In this document: positions 51,713 to 64,000 of the stretch, piece by piece
Layout of the letters: each line of letters starts with the position of its first letter
Position numbering within the stretch: the first letter of the stretch is position 1
DNA from: Drechslerella dactyloides
Lineage: Eukaryota; Ascomycota; Orbiliomycetes; Orbiliales; Orbiliaceae
Length of the DNA: 64,000 nucleotides
Assembly: GCA_020064725.1 (NCBI GenBank)
Contig: JAGTWJ010000014.1
Span: 1 to 64,000, forward strand
Reading direction: 5' to 3'
Translations under genes and position numbers: made by a program
The notes under the pieces: model-generated
What the model saw: the letters and a program-made list of their open reading frames with translations, nothing else
Told to the model about the DNA's origin: nothing
Databases searched by the model: none

Positions 51713-53291
51713 TAATTATATTATATATACTTATATATAAATATTTAAAAATCAAAAAAACATAAAAACTTATTATATAACAATATTTTTAACCTAAAAT
51801 AAAATAATAAATTAAAAACTATATTAAAACCTATAATCTATATTTAAAAAACAAACTAGTAAAATATATATTATATAAATATCTACAACTAAATAAAATA
51901 CCAACTAAATTATTCTAAATTATAACTTATAATTTTATATAAAAATTATCATATTTAAAAAACCCCTTAATAAATTAGATATATAATAAAATCTTAATTA
52001 TTATTTACAAATTTATTAAAACTATTATCTTAGAATTATAAAATAGTTTTTAAAAAATAAAATAATTTTTAATAATTTATAATAAATAAGTATTTAACCA
52101 ATATAAATTATAAGAAAAATATATCTATAATAAAAACTTTCTCTTTAATAGTAAATACTGGAAATACATTATAAATTTATCAAATACTAAACTTAATATA
52201 GTAATTAAAAAAAAAACTTAAATTAATAAAATATTAAAATAAATAATTTAAATAATTAAAATCTATCTTAAATTATTCTTTAATTATATATAAAACAATT
52301 AAACAAAACTACTATTTATAGTAGAATTTATATATAATTTATTAAAATATTTAATAATAAATTATATATTTTATAAAATATTATAAGACTAAAATCTATA
52401 AACTATATAATTAATCCTATTTATAAAAAAAAAAATATTTAGTATTAAAAAATATTTTAAATTTATAAATAAATTATATAAATATTTAAAAAATAATTTG
52501 GACTTTACAACTAAAACTATATTTTATTATTATAATAAAAAAAGAACAAAAATACCTTTTTTAAAAAAAAAAAAAAGTATATTTATTTATAAAAAACATT
52601 AAAATTAAAAAACCTAATTAGAAGTTTAATTTCTAAAAACTTAAACTATATACTATAATTAAAAAACTAAATAAATACCTTTTTAAACTCTATATTTCTA
52701 AAAACTTAAAAATCTATAAAATATTCTATATTATTTTACTTAAGCTTATATTAGATAGATTTAAAAAAAAAAAAATAATCCAAAAATTAAAAAAAACAAC
52801 TATAATAAATATAAAATCAAAAAAATCCTAAATCACAAAAAAAATCTAAAAGTATTAATTAATAAATTTTTAATCAAATAAAAAAACTATTTATTAAAAA
52901 AAGATTTATAATAATTAAAAGATAATATTTTATTAAAATTTATTAAATAATACCTTAATAAATCTAATATTTATTAAACAAAATAAAATTTATTACTATA
53001 ATAACTTTAAAAAAGATTTAGAAAAAAATATTAAAATATAAAAAATTAATTATAATGATTATACTAAAAGAATCTACTTTATTTTAGAATTATATCTTTT
53101 AATATTAAAATCATTATCAAATATAAAAAACTTATATATATACAAAATTTATCTTTTTTTAAAATATAAACCAATTTATTTATAATCTTATATATACTAC
53201 TTTAATAATAAGCAATTTTGTTTAAAATATTAGTATTTACTCTAATTTTAAAACAAAAATATAGTATAATTAATTTAAAAGTTAACACCTA

Positions 53292-55441
53292 TTAATAATT
53301 AGAATAATTAAGATATATTATTATTATATTAAAAGAAAATAAAAGAATAAAAATAATAAAAAAATAGAATATTTTTAATAATCTACTTTATTTTACTTTT
53401 CTTTATATAATAGAATTTTATAAAATAATTTTTAAAATTATATATATAATATAGTATAAACTAATATTAGTTATATTTAACAATATATATATATTAAAAA
53501 AATATTATATTAAGTATTAAGATTTGTAATATTATTATTTAAAAAAACCTTGAAATTAAATAACTCTAAATCCCTAATTTTAAATAAAGAAATACTAATT
53601 TTTTTTTTGAAATTCTCTTATTTTTTAATTAAAATTTTTTTTTTTTTAAAAATAGTTTTTGTCTTTAAGAAAATAACATCTAATTCTTAATAAAGATAAA
53701 CTATTCTTATTTGAATAATTACCAACTTTTTAATTAATAATAATAATTCTTAGAAAAATTAAAATTGATTTTGTTTAATCTTTTGTAATTCTTCATATTT
53801 ATAATTAATAATCTTGAAAGTATATTCTATTAAAATAAATTAGATAAATTATTAATATAAAAATTAAATAAAAAGAACTATCTATTTAAATTAAGGAAAA
53901 TATAGTAATGCTCTTAATATATATAGATAGAATATTTTTTACTAATATCTAAATTTATCTTATAAATATATAAACTAAATATACAAAACTTATATACTAT
54001 TATAGAAATTATTAAATATCTCTTAATAATTTATATCTAATTAAGATAATAATCAATAAAAATTTTTTTATAATAATCAGCAAACATACTAATAAAAAAA
54101 ATTATATTAAAAAAAATTAATTATAAAAAAAAAAAAAAATATAGTAAAAAAACTCTTTAATTAAAAGTTATATTATTTAGATTATATAATTATATTATAT
54201 ATAAAAAACTTATATTACTTTATTCTATATTATTTATATTTATATTTAAATTAGTATACTATTAATTCTTATAGAAAAAAAAAATAATATTATAAAATAA
54301 TAATATAACACCTAAATATTCTATATAAACTAGATTTCTATATAAATATTTAGTCTATATAATATATAAAATAATAATATATTTATATATTATATAAAAT
54401 AAATTTTTATATAGAATATATAATTATATAAATTTATTCTATATAAACTATTAATTTATATAATTTAATAATTAAAATAGATAAAATATATTATTATTAT
54501 AATAAAAAAATAAAAGAAATAAAAATTATAAAAAAATAAAAAATAAAAATTATAAAAATAATAAATTTATTTATTTTTTCTTTTTTTATATAATAAAATT
54601 TTATAAAATAATTTTTAGAATTATATATATAATATAGTATAAATTAGTATTAATTATATTTAATAATATATATATATTAAAAAAATATTATATTAAGTAT
54701 TAAGATTTATATTATTATTATTTAAAAAGATTTTAAAATTAAAATCTTTTTTTAAAATTTTTAAAAGATTGATATTAAATTCTTTTTTAAAGATTTTTAT
54801 TTTTTTAATAAAAGTCTTCTCTTTAAAAAAAATAATTTTTATTTTTGTATTAACTAAATTAATTTTTTTTTATAAATAAATAACTTTTACTTAGATTTAA
54901 GTAATCTTAATAAAAAAAAATTTTAATTATTTTTAATTTTTTTAAACTTTTTTTGTTTGATATTTAATTAATAAAGAATTTGTTTTATTATAATAAAAAT
55001 TAGTACTTGTTAGTTTTAGTTTAAAAATAAAAATTAAAAATTTACTTGGATTAATAAAAATATAACTATGATTTTAAAAAGTATAATTATTATATTTATT
55101 ATTCAAATAAAAAAAAATTAAATAGGGAAAATTATATTTTTTATAAAATTTATAGGTAATTTAAAAATATAAATTTTAATTTTTAATCTAATATATTTAT
55201 TTTAGATAATATTTATAGAAAATTTTTTTATAATAATTGGTAGATATAATAAAATTATATTATATAAAAAATATATTAAAGAAGAAAAAAACTAAAATTA
55301 TTTAAAAATTTTAAAATTATACTATATTATATTTAATTATTTAATTTTATTATATATAAAAAATTTATATTATTTTATTCTATATTAATAATATTTATAT
55401 CTAAATTAATATACTGCTAATTCTAGTAAAAAAAAAAATAA
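53292..55441. repeat. 1.17-kb tandem duplication in R2 including a partial LTR
   Basis: Copy A (about 53292-54464) and copy B (from about 54465) are collinear. Both contain ttaataatta...atattattattat, then the tract ending near 53520 and 54700. Copy A ends with the first 177 bases of an LTR (54288-54464) before jumping back to the start of the unit. Copy B runs on into the full LTR at 55442. The copies have diverged by RIP-type changes. Confidence 0.7.
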
Positions 55442-56059
55442 TATTATAAGATAATAATATAATATTTAAATATTTTATATAAATCTAATTTTTATATTAA
55501 TATCTAGTTTATTTAGTATATAAAATAATAGTATATTTATATATTTTATAGATTAAATTCTTATATTAGATATATATTTATATAAATATATTTTATATAA
55601 ATAATAAGACTATATAAGATATACTATTATATAGAAAAATAATTTATATTATATTTTTTGTAGTGTAAAGATTATTATAATAATTTATAATATATAATAT
55701 ATTTTTTATTTTTATTTCTTAAGAAAATAAAAATAGAGAGTAAATAATATTTAAAAATAAAAAATATAATATATTAATATATTTTTATTATTTTATATAT
55801 TCAATATTATGTATTTAATTAGTCTATTTTATTAATTAATTAATAATTGTTTTTTAAATTTTTATTAATTAATATTTAAATTATAGTATTTTAATAAATA
55901 GTTTATTTTATTATTATTGTTATATATTTTATTTTAATAGTTATTATTATATCTAATATATATTTATCTTTTTTATTAAAAAATCTATATAGTAGTAATT
56001 AAGAATCAGGGATTTTAGAGTGAAGTGTGTTTGATCTGGTCCTGGGCTGAAGTGTAATA
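55442..56059 (+). repeat. Right LTR of R2
   Basis: 618 bp, ending in aagtgtaata (originally AAGTGTAACA). The last 60 bases keep GC and mirror the left end of R1 at 523-590. Confidence 0.82.
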
Positions 56060-56338
56060 TTATTAAAAAAAAGTTTTTATTATAAATATATTTTTTTTAT
56101 AATCTATATTAACTAAATATTTATTTGTTATAAATTATTAAAAATTATTTTATTCTCTAAAAACTATTTTAAAATTTTAGGATAATAATTTTAATTAGTT
56201 TATAAATAATAATTAAAATTTTATTATAAATTTAATTTATTAAAAAATCTTTTAAATAAAATAATTTTTATATAAAATTATAAATTATAATTTAAAATAA
56301 TTTATTAAATACTTTATTAAATTATAGATATTTATATA
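56060..56338. other. AT-rich spacer, no gene
   Basis: Nothing recognisable. It may belong to the Gypsy copy that continues after 60127. Confidence 0.5.
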
Positions 56339-59300
56339 ACGTCAATGATAAGCGAACGGATCAGACAAGCGAGCGGATCACCTCACCACACCTACATATC
56401 TACCACTCCTCCTATACTTTATATCTCCATAACTACTACAATACCTGCCTCTATAATTAAATCTAAAGTTTTTCTAGCTATTGAAGTTATAAAAAAAGAC
56501 TAAGAATTAAGTATTTAAGCTGCTGTTAAGTATTATAATATTCTTTATATTATCTTAATTTATTAATATAATAACCACTTTTTATAATATAATAATATTT
56601 TTAAATTATAAAATTTTATAAAATTGGAGGAGGATGTTATTGTTTAATATATATTTAAGCTATAACGTTAATGATAAGCGAACAGATCAGACAAGCAAGC
56701 AGATCACCTTACCACCCCATCTCAACAAAAATACTGATTTCACTACCATAATACTATAGCTTTAGGCTAAATACATACTAAATAGTTTATTTATATGCTT
56801 AAGATGTTTCTTAATATATTCAAATATTATATCTAGTTTTATTGTATTAATTGTAGTATAATATTTTTCTAAAATCTTTTTTTAATTATATATTATTTTA
56901 ATAATTTTTTAATTCTACTTGCTTATATTATCTATTTATAGTGTTTTAGTTTAGTATATTATTTGTTTAATATATAATAAATATATTTTTATATTATATA
57001 TGTTATTTTTTTACCTACTATTATTTATTTAATATTTTATTAGTAAAATATAGTATTATATTTTCTATATATATAAATACTAATTAATATATTATAGTTT
57101 GTGTCCCTTTAAATAGCTAGTCCATAGCTGTTAATAGTAATATAGAAAAACTATTCTAGTATTAAATAATCTGATTTTTGATTAAATTTATTTATAAACT
57201 AGCTTCTGATAAATTTAATAATATTTTTATAGTCTAGGTAGTTATCATATTTGCAGTATTTAGATATAAATTTACTAGAATAACTACTAATAATTGTATA
57301 TCTAGTTTTAATAAAACTCTATTAAAATTATAAAATATAATACTAGCTTTAACAAAACTGTTATATATATTTTTAGATATTATTATAATAGTAAATATTT
57401 TATAAAATCTAATAAAAAACTCTAGTTTAAAAATATAGTTAATATATATATATATTAAATTTTTTATTTTATGGTTATATGTCTGCTTTAATAGTCTAAA
57501 ACAATTAATATCTAATAGTTAGAAGATATATAATAAATATAGTAGTATATAGATTATAATAATTTTATATTTTTAATAATATAGTTCAAAGACAATAGAG
57601 TGATAACTTTCATAATTATCTAGGATTAATAGTCAGTAATTTAAAATATAGTATCACATTATAAACTTATTAAAATGCTTTAGTTATTATAAAGTAAACT
57701 TGTTTATCATTTAGCTATTATTAGAAAACACAATAACCCAATCCATTAATAACTTTATTACTATATATTAATTAGCTAAATAATATTACCTAACAAGGAC
57801 AATAAATAACAACATTACCTAACCTTCTATACCTATTTCCTAGATAATTATTATCTATTTATAATTCCTAGGTTATATTAACTTAACTTTATTATATATT
57901 TTAGTATTTATAACAACAATAGTTATAGATATTATGTTTATTATAAAACCAGTTTTATTAAAGTTATAGATATTATTATTTATAATATTGTATTTAATTT
58001 TTATAATTTTTATTAATTAAAATTATTTATTGATAAATATAGAATTTTTGTATTTTGTTTACTAATAATTATATTTTTTGGATAGATATATTTATAGCTC
58101 TAGACAGTATTTAATAAAGTTACTAGCCCATCTTTTACCAATATATTATATACTATTATTATTATGTGTTAACAACAACTAATTAGCCATATCTTCTATA
58201 TTATCTAGCCTAAAATAAAAAAACTATGTATATAATTTAAATATATATTAAATAATAGTATCCTCTTTTAATTTTATAAAATTTCATAATTTAAAAATGT
58301 TATTATATTATGAAAAGTAGTTATTATATTAGCAAACTAAAGTAATATAAAGAATATTATAATATTTAATAGTAGTTTAAATATTTAATTTTTAGTTTTT
58401 TTTTATAACTTCAATAGCTAGAAGAATTTTGGATTTAGTTATAGAGGCAGGCATTGCAATAGTTATAGAGGTATAAGATATAGAAAGAGTGGTAGGTATG
58501 TAGGTGTGGTGAGGTGATCCACTCGCTTGTCTGATCCGTTCGCTTATCATTGACGTTATATATAATCTTTTTATTTTAGACTAGGTAGTATAAAAGATAT
58601 GGTTAATTAGTTACTACTGGTATATAGTAACAATAATATATAATATATTAATAAGAAATAGACTAGTAACTTTATTAAACACCACCCAAAACTATAAACA
58701 TATTTATCTAAAAAATATAACTATTAATAAACAAAATATAAAGATTCTATACTTATCAGTAAGTAATTTCAACTAATAAAGATTATAAAAATTAAGTATA
58801 ATATTATAAATAATAATATCTATAACTTTAATAAAACTAATTTTATAATAAACATAATATCTATAATTATTATTATTATAAATATTAAAATATATAATAA
58901 AACTAAACTAGTATAGCTTAAAAATTATAAATAAATAATAATTATTTAAAAAATAAATACAAAAAATTAAACAATATTATTATTTATTATCTTTATTAAA
59001 CAACACTACTTAACTAGCTAGTATACAGTAATAAAACTACCAACAAATTAGATTATTATGTTTTTTAATAATAATTAAATAATAAATAAACTCATTTTAT
59101 AATAACTAAAATATTTTAATAAATTTATAATATAGTATTATATTTCAAACTACTAACTATTAATTTTAAATAATTATAAAAATTATTATTTTATTACTTT
59201 TAAATTATATTATTAAAAATATAAGATTATTATAATCTATATATTATTATATTTATTATATATCTTCTAACCACTAAATATTAGCTATTTTAAACTATTA

Positions 59301-60124
59301 AAATAAATATATAGCCATAAAATAGAGAATTTAATATATATATATATTAATTATATTTTTAAGCTAGAGTTTTTTACTAGATTTTATAAAATATTTACTA
59401 TTATAATAATACCTAAAAATATATATAATAGCTTTATTAGAACTAACATTATATTTTATAATCTTAATAAAGTTTTATTAAAACTAAATATATAATTATT
59501 AGTAATTATTTTAGTAAATTTATATTTAAATATTATAAATATAATAATTATTTAGATTATAAAAACATTATTAAATTTATTAAAAATTAATTTATAAATA
59601 AATCTAATTAAAAATTAAATTATCTAATATCAGAATAATTTTTTTATATTACTACTAGCAGCTATAAACTAATTATTTAAAAAAATATAAATTATAATAT
59701 ATTAATTAGTATTTATATATATAAAAAATATAATACTATATTTTATTAATAAAATATTAAATAAATAGTAATAAACAAAAAAACAATATATATAATATAA
59801 AAATATATTTATTATATATTAAGTAGATAATATACTAAACCAAAATACTATAGATAAATAATATAAATAAATAAAATTAAAAAATTATTAAAATAATATA
59901 TAACTAGAAGGGGATTTTAAAAAAATATTACACTATAATTAATATAGTAAAGCTAGATATAATATTTAAATATATTAAAAAATATTTTAAACATATAAAT
60001 AAGTTATTTAGTATATATCTAGCTTAAAGTTATAATATTATAATAGTAAAATCAGTATTTTTATTAAAATAGGGTAGTGAGGTGATCCACTTGCTTGTCT
60101 GATCCGTTTGCTTATCATTGACGT
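56339..60124 (+). mobile_element. Fot1-like transposon T7 (outer), split by T8
   Basis: Segments 56339-56662 and 58559-60124 (plus one TA copy) together give 1892 bp. TA flanks lie at 56337-56338 and 60125-60126. The left end ACGTCAATGATAAGCGAACG with 17-bp units is the best preserved copy of its type. The transposase direction is plus: the IYNFNKTNF-type first-Asp block lies near 58822-58850. The frame is destroyed. Confidence 0.87.
56665..58556 (-). mobile_element. Fot1-like transposon T8 (inner), inserted head-on into T7
   Basis: 1892 bp with TA at 56663-56664 and 58557-58558. It lies in the opposite direction to T7, about 325 bp from the left end of T7. The interior is also RIP-degraded. 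Confidence 0.88.
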
Positions 60125-60645
60125 TAATATATATTTGATTAATTTATTTTATGAATATAAATTATATATTTTAATATATTATTTAATTTATTATTTTATT
60201 TTAAATTAAAAATACTATTATATAATAAGTTTTTATATTTTTTTAATTTTTGAATATTTATATATAAATATATTATAATATAATTATAAAATTTTAAATT
60301 ATAATTTTTTATTTAAAATATAAAAAAAAGCTTTAAAAAGAATATATCTATTTTTTATAATATATAATATAATAATTTTTTTAAAATTCTAAAATATCTT
60401 TTTTATTATTATATTTTTTTGGTAATTTTTCTTAAATTTAATAATTATTTTAAGTTTAATTTTATAAATAATAATATTAAATTTTTTATTAATAATAATA
60501 ATATTCTTATATTATTTTAAAAAAAAAAATTTATTTATAAAAAATTTTTTTTATTAAATTTAGTTATTAGCTAATAATATTAACTTTAATATTTTTTTTT
60601 TTTTAAAATAAATAATTTTTATATTATATTTATTAAATATTTTTT

Positions 60646-60709
60646 ATTATTAAATTTAATATTTATTAAATTCTTTTATTGTTAAATTTAATATTTATTA
60701 AATTCTTTT
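60646..60709. repeat. 32-bp tandem duplication in R3
   Basis: Two units of attattaaatttaatattta plus twelve more bases. R1 has a single unit at the equivalent place (about 3552). Confidence 0.75.
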
Positions 60710-61364
60710 ATTATTAAAAAGTAAATAAAGTTTTTATAATTTAAAAATATTTTAAATAATTTTATAATTTATAAATAAATTTTTTATTTTTTATATATAT
60801 ATAAAATGGTTATAAGTTTTTTATTATATATTAAGTTTTTAATTTTTATAATATTAAATTTATATAATAAATAGATAATAAGATATTAATTTTAATTAGA
60901 TTATTTTTATAATAAATAGGTTTTAGAATTATTATAAAAATATTAATTTTTATTTATATTAATAATTTTAAATTATAAAATTTAAAAATTAGTATTAAAA
61001 TAAAAAGATTTTTTACAATTTAAAAAATTTTAATTTTTTTTTTAATTATTTTAAATTGTATATTTTTTTTTGTTAATTTTAAAAAAATAAAAATTAAATA
61101 ATTATATTTTTAAATAAATTATTAATAATAGTTATATAATTTTAAAAAGATTTATTTTTTTTAAAGATTTTAAATTTTAGTTAATTTTATATAATTTTTT
61201 TTTTTTTTAAATCTATTTATATATTATATAAAGTTATAATAGTTTTTAAAAATTTAATTTTAATAATTTTAAATTTAAATTTTTTTAGTTTAATTTTAAA
61301 CTTATATTAATTTAGGGTTTTAAAGATTTAGTTAATATATTTTTAATATTTATTAAAATTTATA

Positions 61365-63254
61365 ACGTCAATGATAAGTGAGCGGATAGTACAAGTGAGT
61401 AGATACCCTCCCTATTCTACCTCAATAAAAATACTAGCTATATTACTATCAGTATATAGTTTCCTAGCCTAGGTATAATAAATCATTTATTTAGATTTTA
61501 AAAATACCTATTAGTATGTTTGAATATTATATCTAGATTTGCTATAATTATTATAGTAGTATATATATATAGTAATAGTTTTTAGTTAAAAAATATATTA
61601 ATATTTTAAAGATATTAATTATTTAATTATTTTATTTATAATATTATTATTTAGGATTCTATTAGTCTGATATATAATAAATATATTTTTATATTATATA
61701 TACTACTTTTTTAGTTATTAATATTTATTTAGTAGCTTATTTATAAAATAAAGTATTATATTTTTTATATATATAAATATTATTTAGTATATTATTATCT
61801 ATATTTTTAAATAATTAATCTATAGCTATTAATAATAATATAAAAGAACTATTCTAGTATTAAATAATCTAGCTTTTAATTAAATTTACTTATAGATTTA
61901 TTTTTAATAGGTTTAATAATATCTTTATAATTTAGATAGTTATTATATTTATAGTGTTTGGATGTAAATTTACTAAAATAATTATTAATAATTATATATT
62001 TAGCTTTAATAAAATTCTGTTAAGATTATAAGATATAATATTGGTTTTAATAAAATTATTATATATATTTTTAGATATTATTATAGTAGTAAATATTTTG
62101 TGAAATTTAGAGAGAAACTCTAGTTTAAAGATATAATTAATATATATATATATTAAATTCTTTATTTTATAGTTATATATTTATTTTAATAGTTTAAAGT
62201 AGTTAATATTTAATAACTAGAAAATATATAATAAATATAGTAGTATATAGATTATAATAATTTTATATTTTTAGTAGTATAGTTTAAAGGTAGCTGAGTA
62301 GTGGTTTTTATAACTATCTAAGACTAATAGTTAGTAGTTTAAAAAATAATATTATATTATAAATTTATTAAAATATTTTAATTATTATAGAATAAGTTTA
62401 TGTATTATCTAACTATTATTGGAAAATATAATAATCTAATCTGTTAATAACTTGGTTGTTGTATATTAATTAATTAGATAGTATTATTTAATAAAGATAG
62501 TAAATAATAATATTATCCAACTTTTTATATTTATTTCTTAGATAATTATTATTTATTTATGATTTCTAGGCTATATTAGCTTAGTTTTATTATATATTTT
62601 AATTTTTATAATAATAATAGTTATAGATATTATATTTATTATAAAGTTAATTTTATTAAAATTATAAATATTGTTATTTATAATACTATACTTAATCTTT
62701 ATAATTTTTATTAATTAAAATTATTTGTTAATAAATATAAGATTTTTGTATTTTATTTATTAGTAGTTATACTTTTTAGATAAATATATTTATAGTTTTA
62801 AATAATATTTAATAAAATTATTAGTTTATTTTTTATTAATATATTATATACTATTATTATTATATATTAATAGTAATTAATTAACTATATTTTTTATATT
62901 ATTTAATTTAAAATAAAAAGATTATATATATAGCTTAAATATATATTAAATAATAATATTTTTTTCTAATTTTATAAGATTTTATAATTTAGAGATATTA
63001 TTATATTATAAAAGGTAATTATTATATTGATATAGAAGAGTTATTTTTAGAATATTATATACTTTAATAATAATTAAAATATTTAAATTTTTATTTTTTT
63101 TTAAAGTTTTAATAGTTAGAGTAATATAAGATTTAACTATAAAAATAGCTATTATAATAGTAATAATGGTGTATGATGCTGGAGGTAGAAGGATATGTAG
63201 GTGTTTGGTGGGGTGTCTGCTTGCTTGTACTGTCCGCTCGCTTATCGTTGATGT
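61365..63254 (-). mobile_element. Fot1-like transposon T9 inside the R3 RT box
   Basis: 1890 bp with TA at 61363-61364 and 63255-63256. Its ends form another subfamily: ACGTCAATGATAAGTGAGCG with 17-bp units of the AAGTGAGCGGATAGTAC type. Minus orientation. Removing it restores the sequence seen intact in R1 near 4225-4265. Confidence 0.88.
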
Positions 63255-63882
63255 TATTATAAATAAAAATATTATTTAAATATATTATATATATATTATT
63301 AATATATTTTTATAAAATATAATTTATAAATATTTAAAAAAATATAGATAATTATATTAGTTAATTTAAATAATATAACTAAATATTTAAATAATTTATA
63401 TTTAGTTTTAAAAGTAATTTTTTATTTTTTTTAAAAATTAATTTTAATATTATAGTATATGTTAATAAGATTAAGTTTTATATAAATTATAATATTTAAT
63501 ATTTTATTAAAAAATTTGTTAATAAAAAATAAAAATCTTTTATTTTTTATAATTATTATATTAAAAGTTTAGTAATTAATATAAATTTATAATTTATCTA
63601 AATTTTTTTTTTATAAATAAAATAAGATATTTTATTAATAAATTAAAAAATTATATATATTTTATTTTAAAATTTTTTTTAATATATTTATAAAGTATTA
63701 CTATTTTTTAATTAATATATTTATATATTAATATAAATTAAGATGATATTTTTTTTTATAAAAATATTAAATATTTAAATAAATTAATTTTTAATAGGAT
63801 TTATTTTTTAAATATAAATTAAAAAATATTTTTTTTTTTAAATATTTATTTAAGAATATTTAATTTTTTAATTATTATATAA

Positions 63883-64000
63883 CGTCAATGATAAGCGGCC
63901 GGCACAGACAAGTAAGCAGCACAGCTCCCCACCCTACCCCAACAAAAAATCCAGCTATATTACTACTACCAAATAATTTTCCATTTTAGAAATAAGAAAC
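63883..64000. mobile_element. Left end of Fot1-like transposon T10, cut by window end
   Basis: TA at 63881-63882, then ACGTCAATGATAAGCGGCCG and 17-bp motif units. The end type and following sequence match T3 (13333 onward), with less C-to-T decay. The rest lies outside the window. Confidence 0.85.

Larger units (their letters stand above)
44423..55441 (+). pseudogene. Gypsy gag-pol remnant of R2
   Basis: No open frame remains. The RT active-site block (48746-48775) and its upstream LTNAP-type block are the only confident domains; both RT Asp codons are now Asn. RNase H and integrase should lie between 49000 and 53000 but could not be delimited. Interrupted by T6. Confidence 0.7.
43735..56059 (+). 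mobile_element. Ty3/Gypsy LTR retrotransposon R2 with internal insert and duplication
   Basis: The left LTR begins TGTTATGGGATAACAGCGCA and the right LTR ends with the inverted form of the R1 terminus (tggtcctgggctgaagtgta), so R1 and R2 share an LTR family. The plus-strand RT box at 48746-48775 reads Tyr-Leu-Asn-Asn-Ile-Phe-Ile-Tyr-Asn-Lys. It is preceded by relics equivalent to FGLTNAPATF (about 48661-48700). A Fot1-like element sits at 49821-51712. A 1.17-kb segment near the 3' end is duplicated. All coding frames are destroyed. A matching 5-bp target duplication was not found. Confidence 0.8.
60127..63882 (-). pseudogene. Ty3/Gypsy remnant R3, same family as R1
   Basis: Collinear with R1 3095-4860 across 60195-61363 and 63257-63882. 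The minus-strand RT box lies at 63259-63282, immediately beside the T9 insertion. LTRs are not in the window, unless hidden before 56338. R1 shows the two empty target sites: near 4237 for T9 and near 4860 for T10. Confidence 0.8.

Noticed and set aside
8743..64000. Repeated GC-rich blocks resembling spaced repeats of a CRISPR array
   Set aside because: They are inverted termini of TA-flanked DNA transposons, not regular direct repeats with spacers, and the organism is a fungus.
1..64000. Telomere repeats or centromeric satellite to explain the AT-rich arms
   Set aside because: No TTAGGG arrays and no long satellite. Identifiable transposons explain most of the A+T-rich sequence.

Overview
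The window looks like a nuclear chromosome segment of a filamentous ascomycete (Pezizomycotina) with a sharply two-speed genome. About three quarters of it is extremely A+T-rich transposon graveyard. Its pattern fits repeat-induced point mutation (RIP): C-to-T and G-to-A changes, catalytic Asp codons turned into Asn, and stops everywhere. One block of normal base composition, about 18.44-34.43 kb, lies inside it and holds the only intact genes. Short introns (54-80 bp) with GT...AG ends and CTAAC-like branch sites also point to a fungus. I cannot name the species.

Left AT-rich arm (1-18.4 kb). A nearly complete Ty3/Gypsy LTR retrotransposon on the minus strand (523-11124) carries a 249-bp non-autonomous DNA element (2362-2610) and a Fot1/pogo-like transposon (8743-10615) inside its right LTR. 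Two more Fot1-like copies follow (11374-13265 and 13333-15340), then a plus-strand remnant of a different Gypsy element (about 15343-18240).

Gene island (18.4-34.4 kb). Two divergently transcribed genes share a promoter of about 0.9 kb. One is a three-exon crotonase-family enoyl-CoA hydratase/isomerase (20158-21129, minus). The other is a six-exon type I polyketide synthase of 2378 residues (22094-29546, plus). The synthase has the order KS-AT-DH-MT-ER-KR-ACP with no release domain. KS, AT, KR and ACP keep their catalytic residues. The DH dyad is replaced (His to Tyr, Asp to Glu), and the SAM motif of MT and the NADPH motif of ER are eroded. The protein is therefore predicted to extend and ketoreduce only, and the neighbouring crotonase may supply a missing step or act on the product in trans. 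No regulator, transporter, P450 or thioesterase was recognised nearby. The remaining island sequence (18.44-20.16 and 29.55-34.43 kb) holds only doubtful, possibly decayed coding stretches and small tandem repeats.

Right AT-rich arm (34.4-64 kb). It holds seven Fot1-like copies. One is nested inside another at 56339-60124, and one runs off the window end. A plus-strand Gypsy element (43735-56059) has its own Fot1 insertion and a 1.17-kb internal duplication. A further minus-strand Gypsy copy (from about 60127) is broken by two Fot1 insertions. Almost every Fot1-like copy is 1890-1893 bp long and sits in a TA duplication. Each has GC-rich ends with two tandem 17-bp motifs, although the interiors are AT-saturated.
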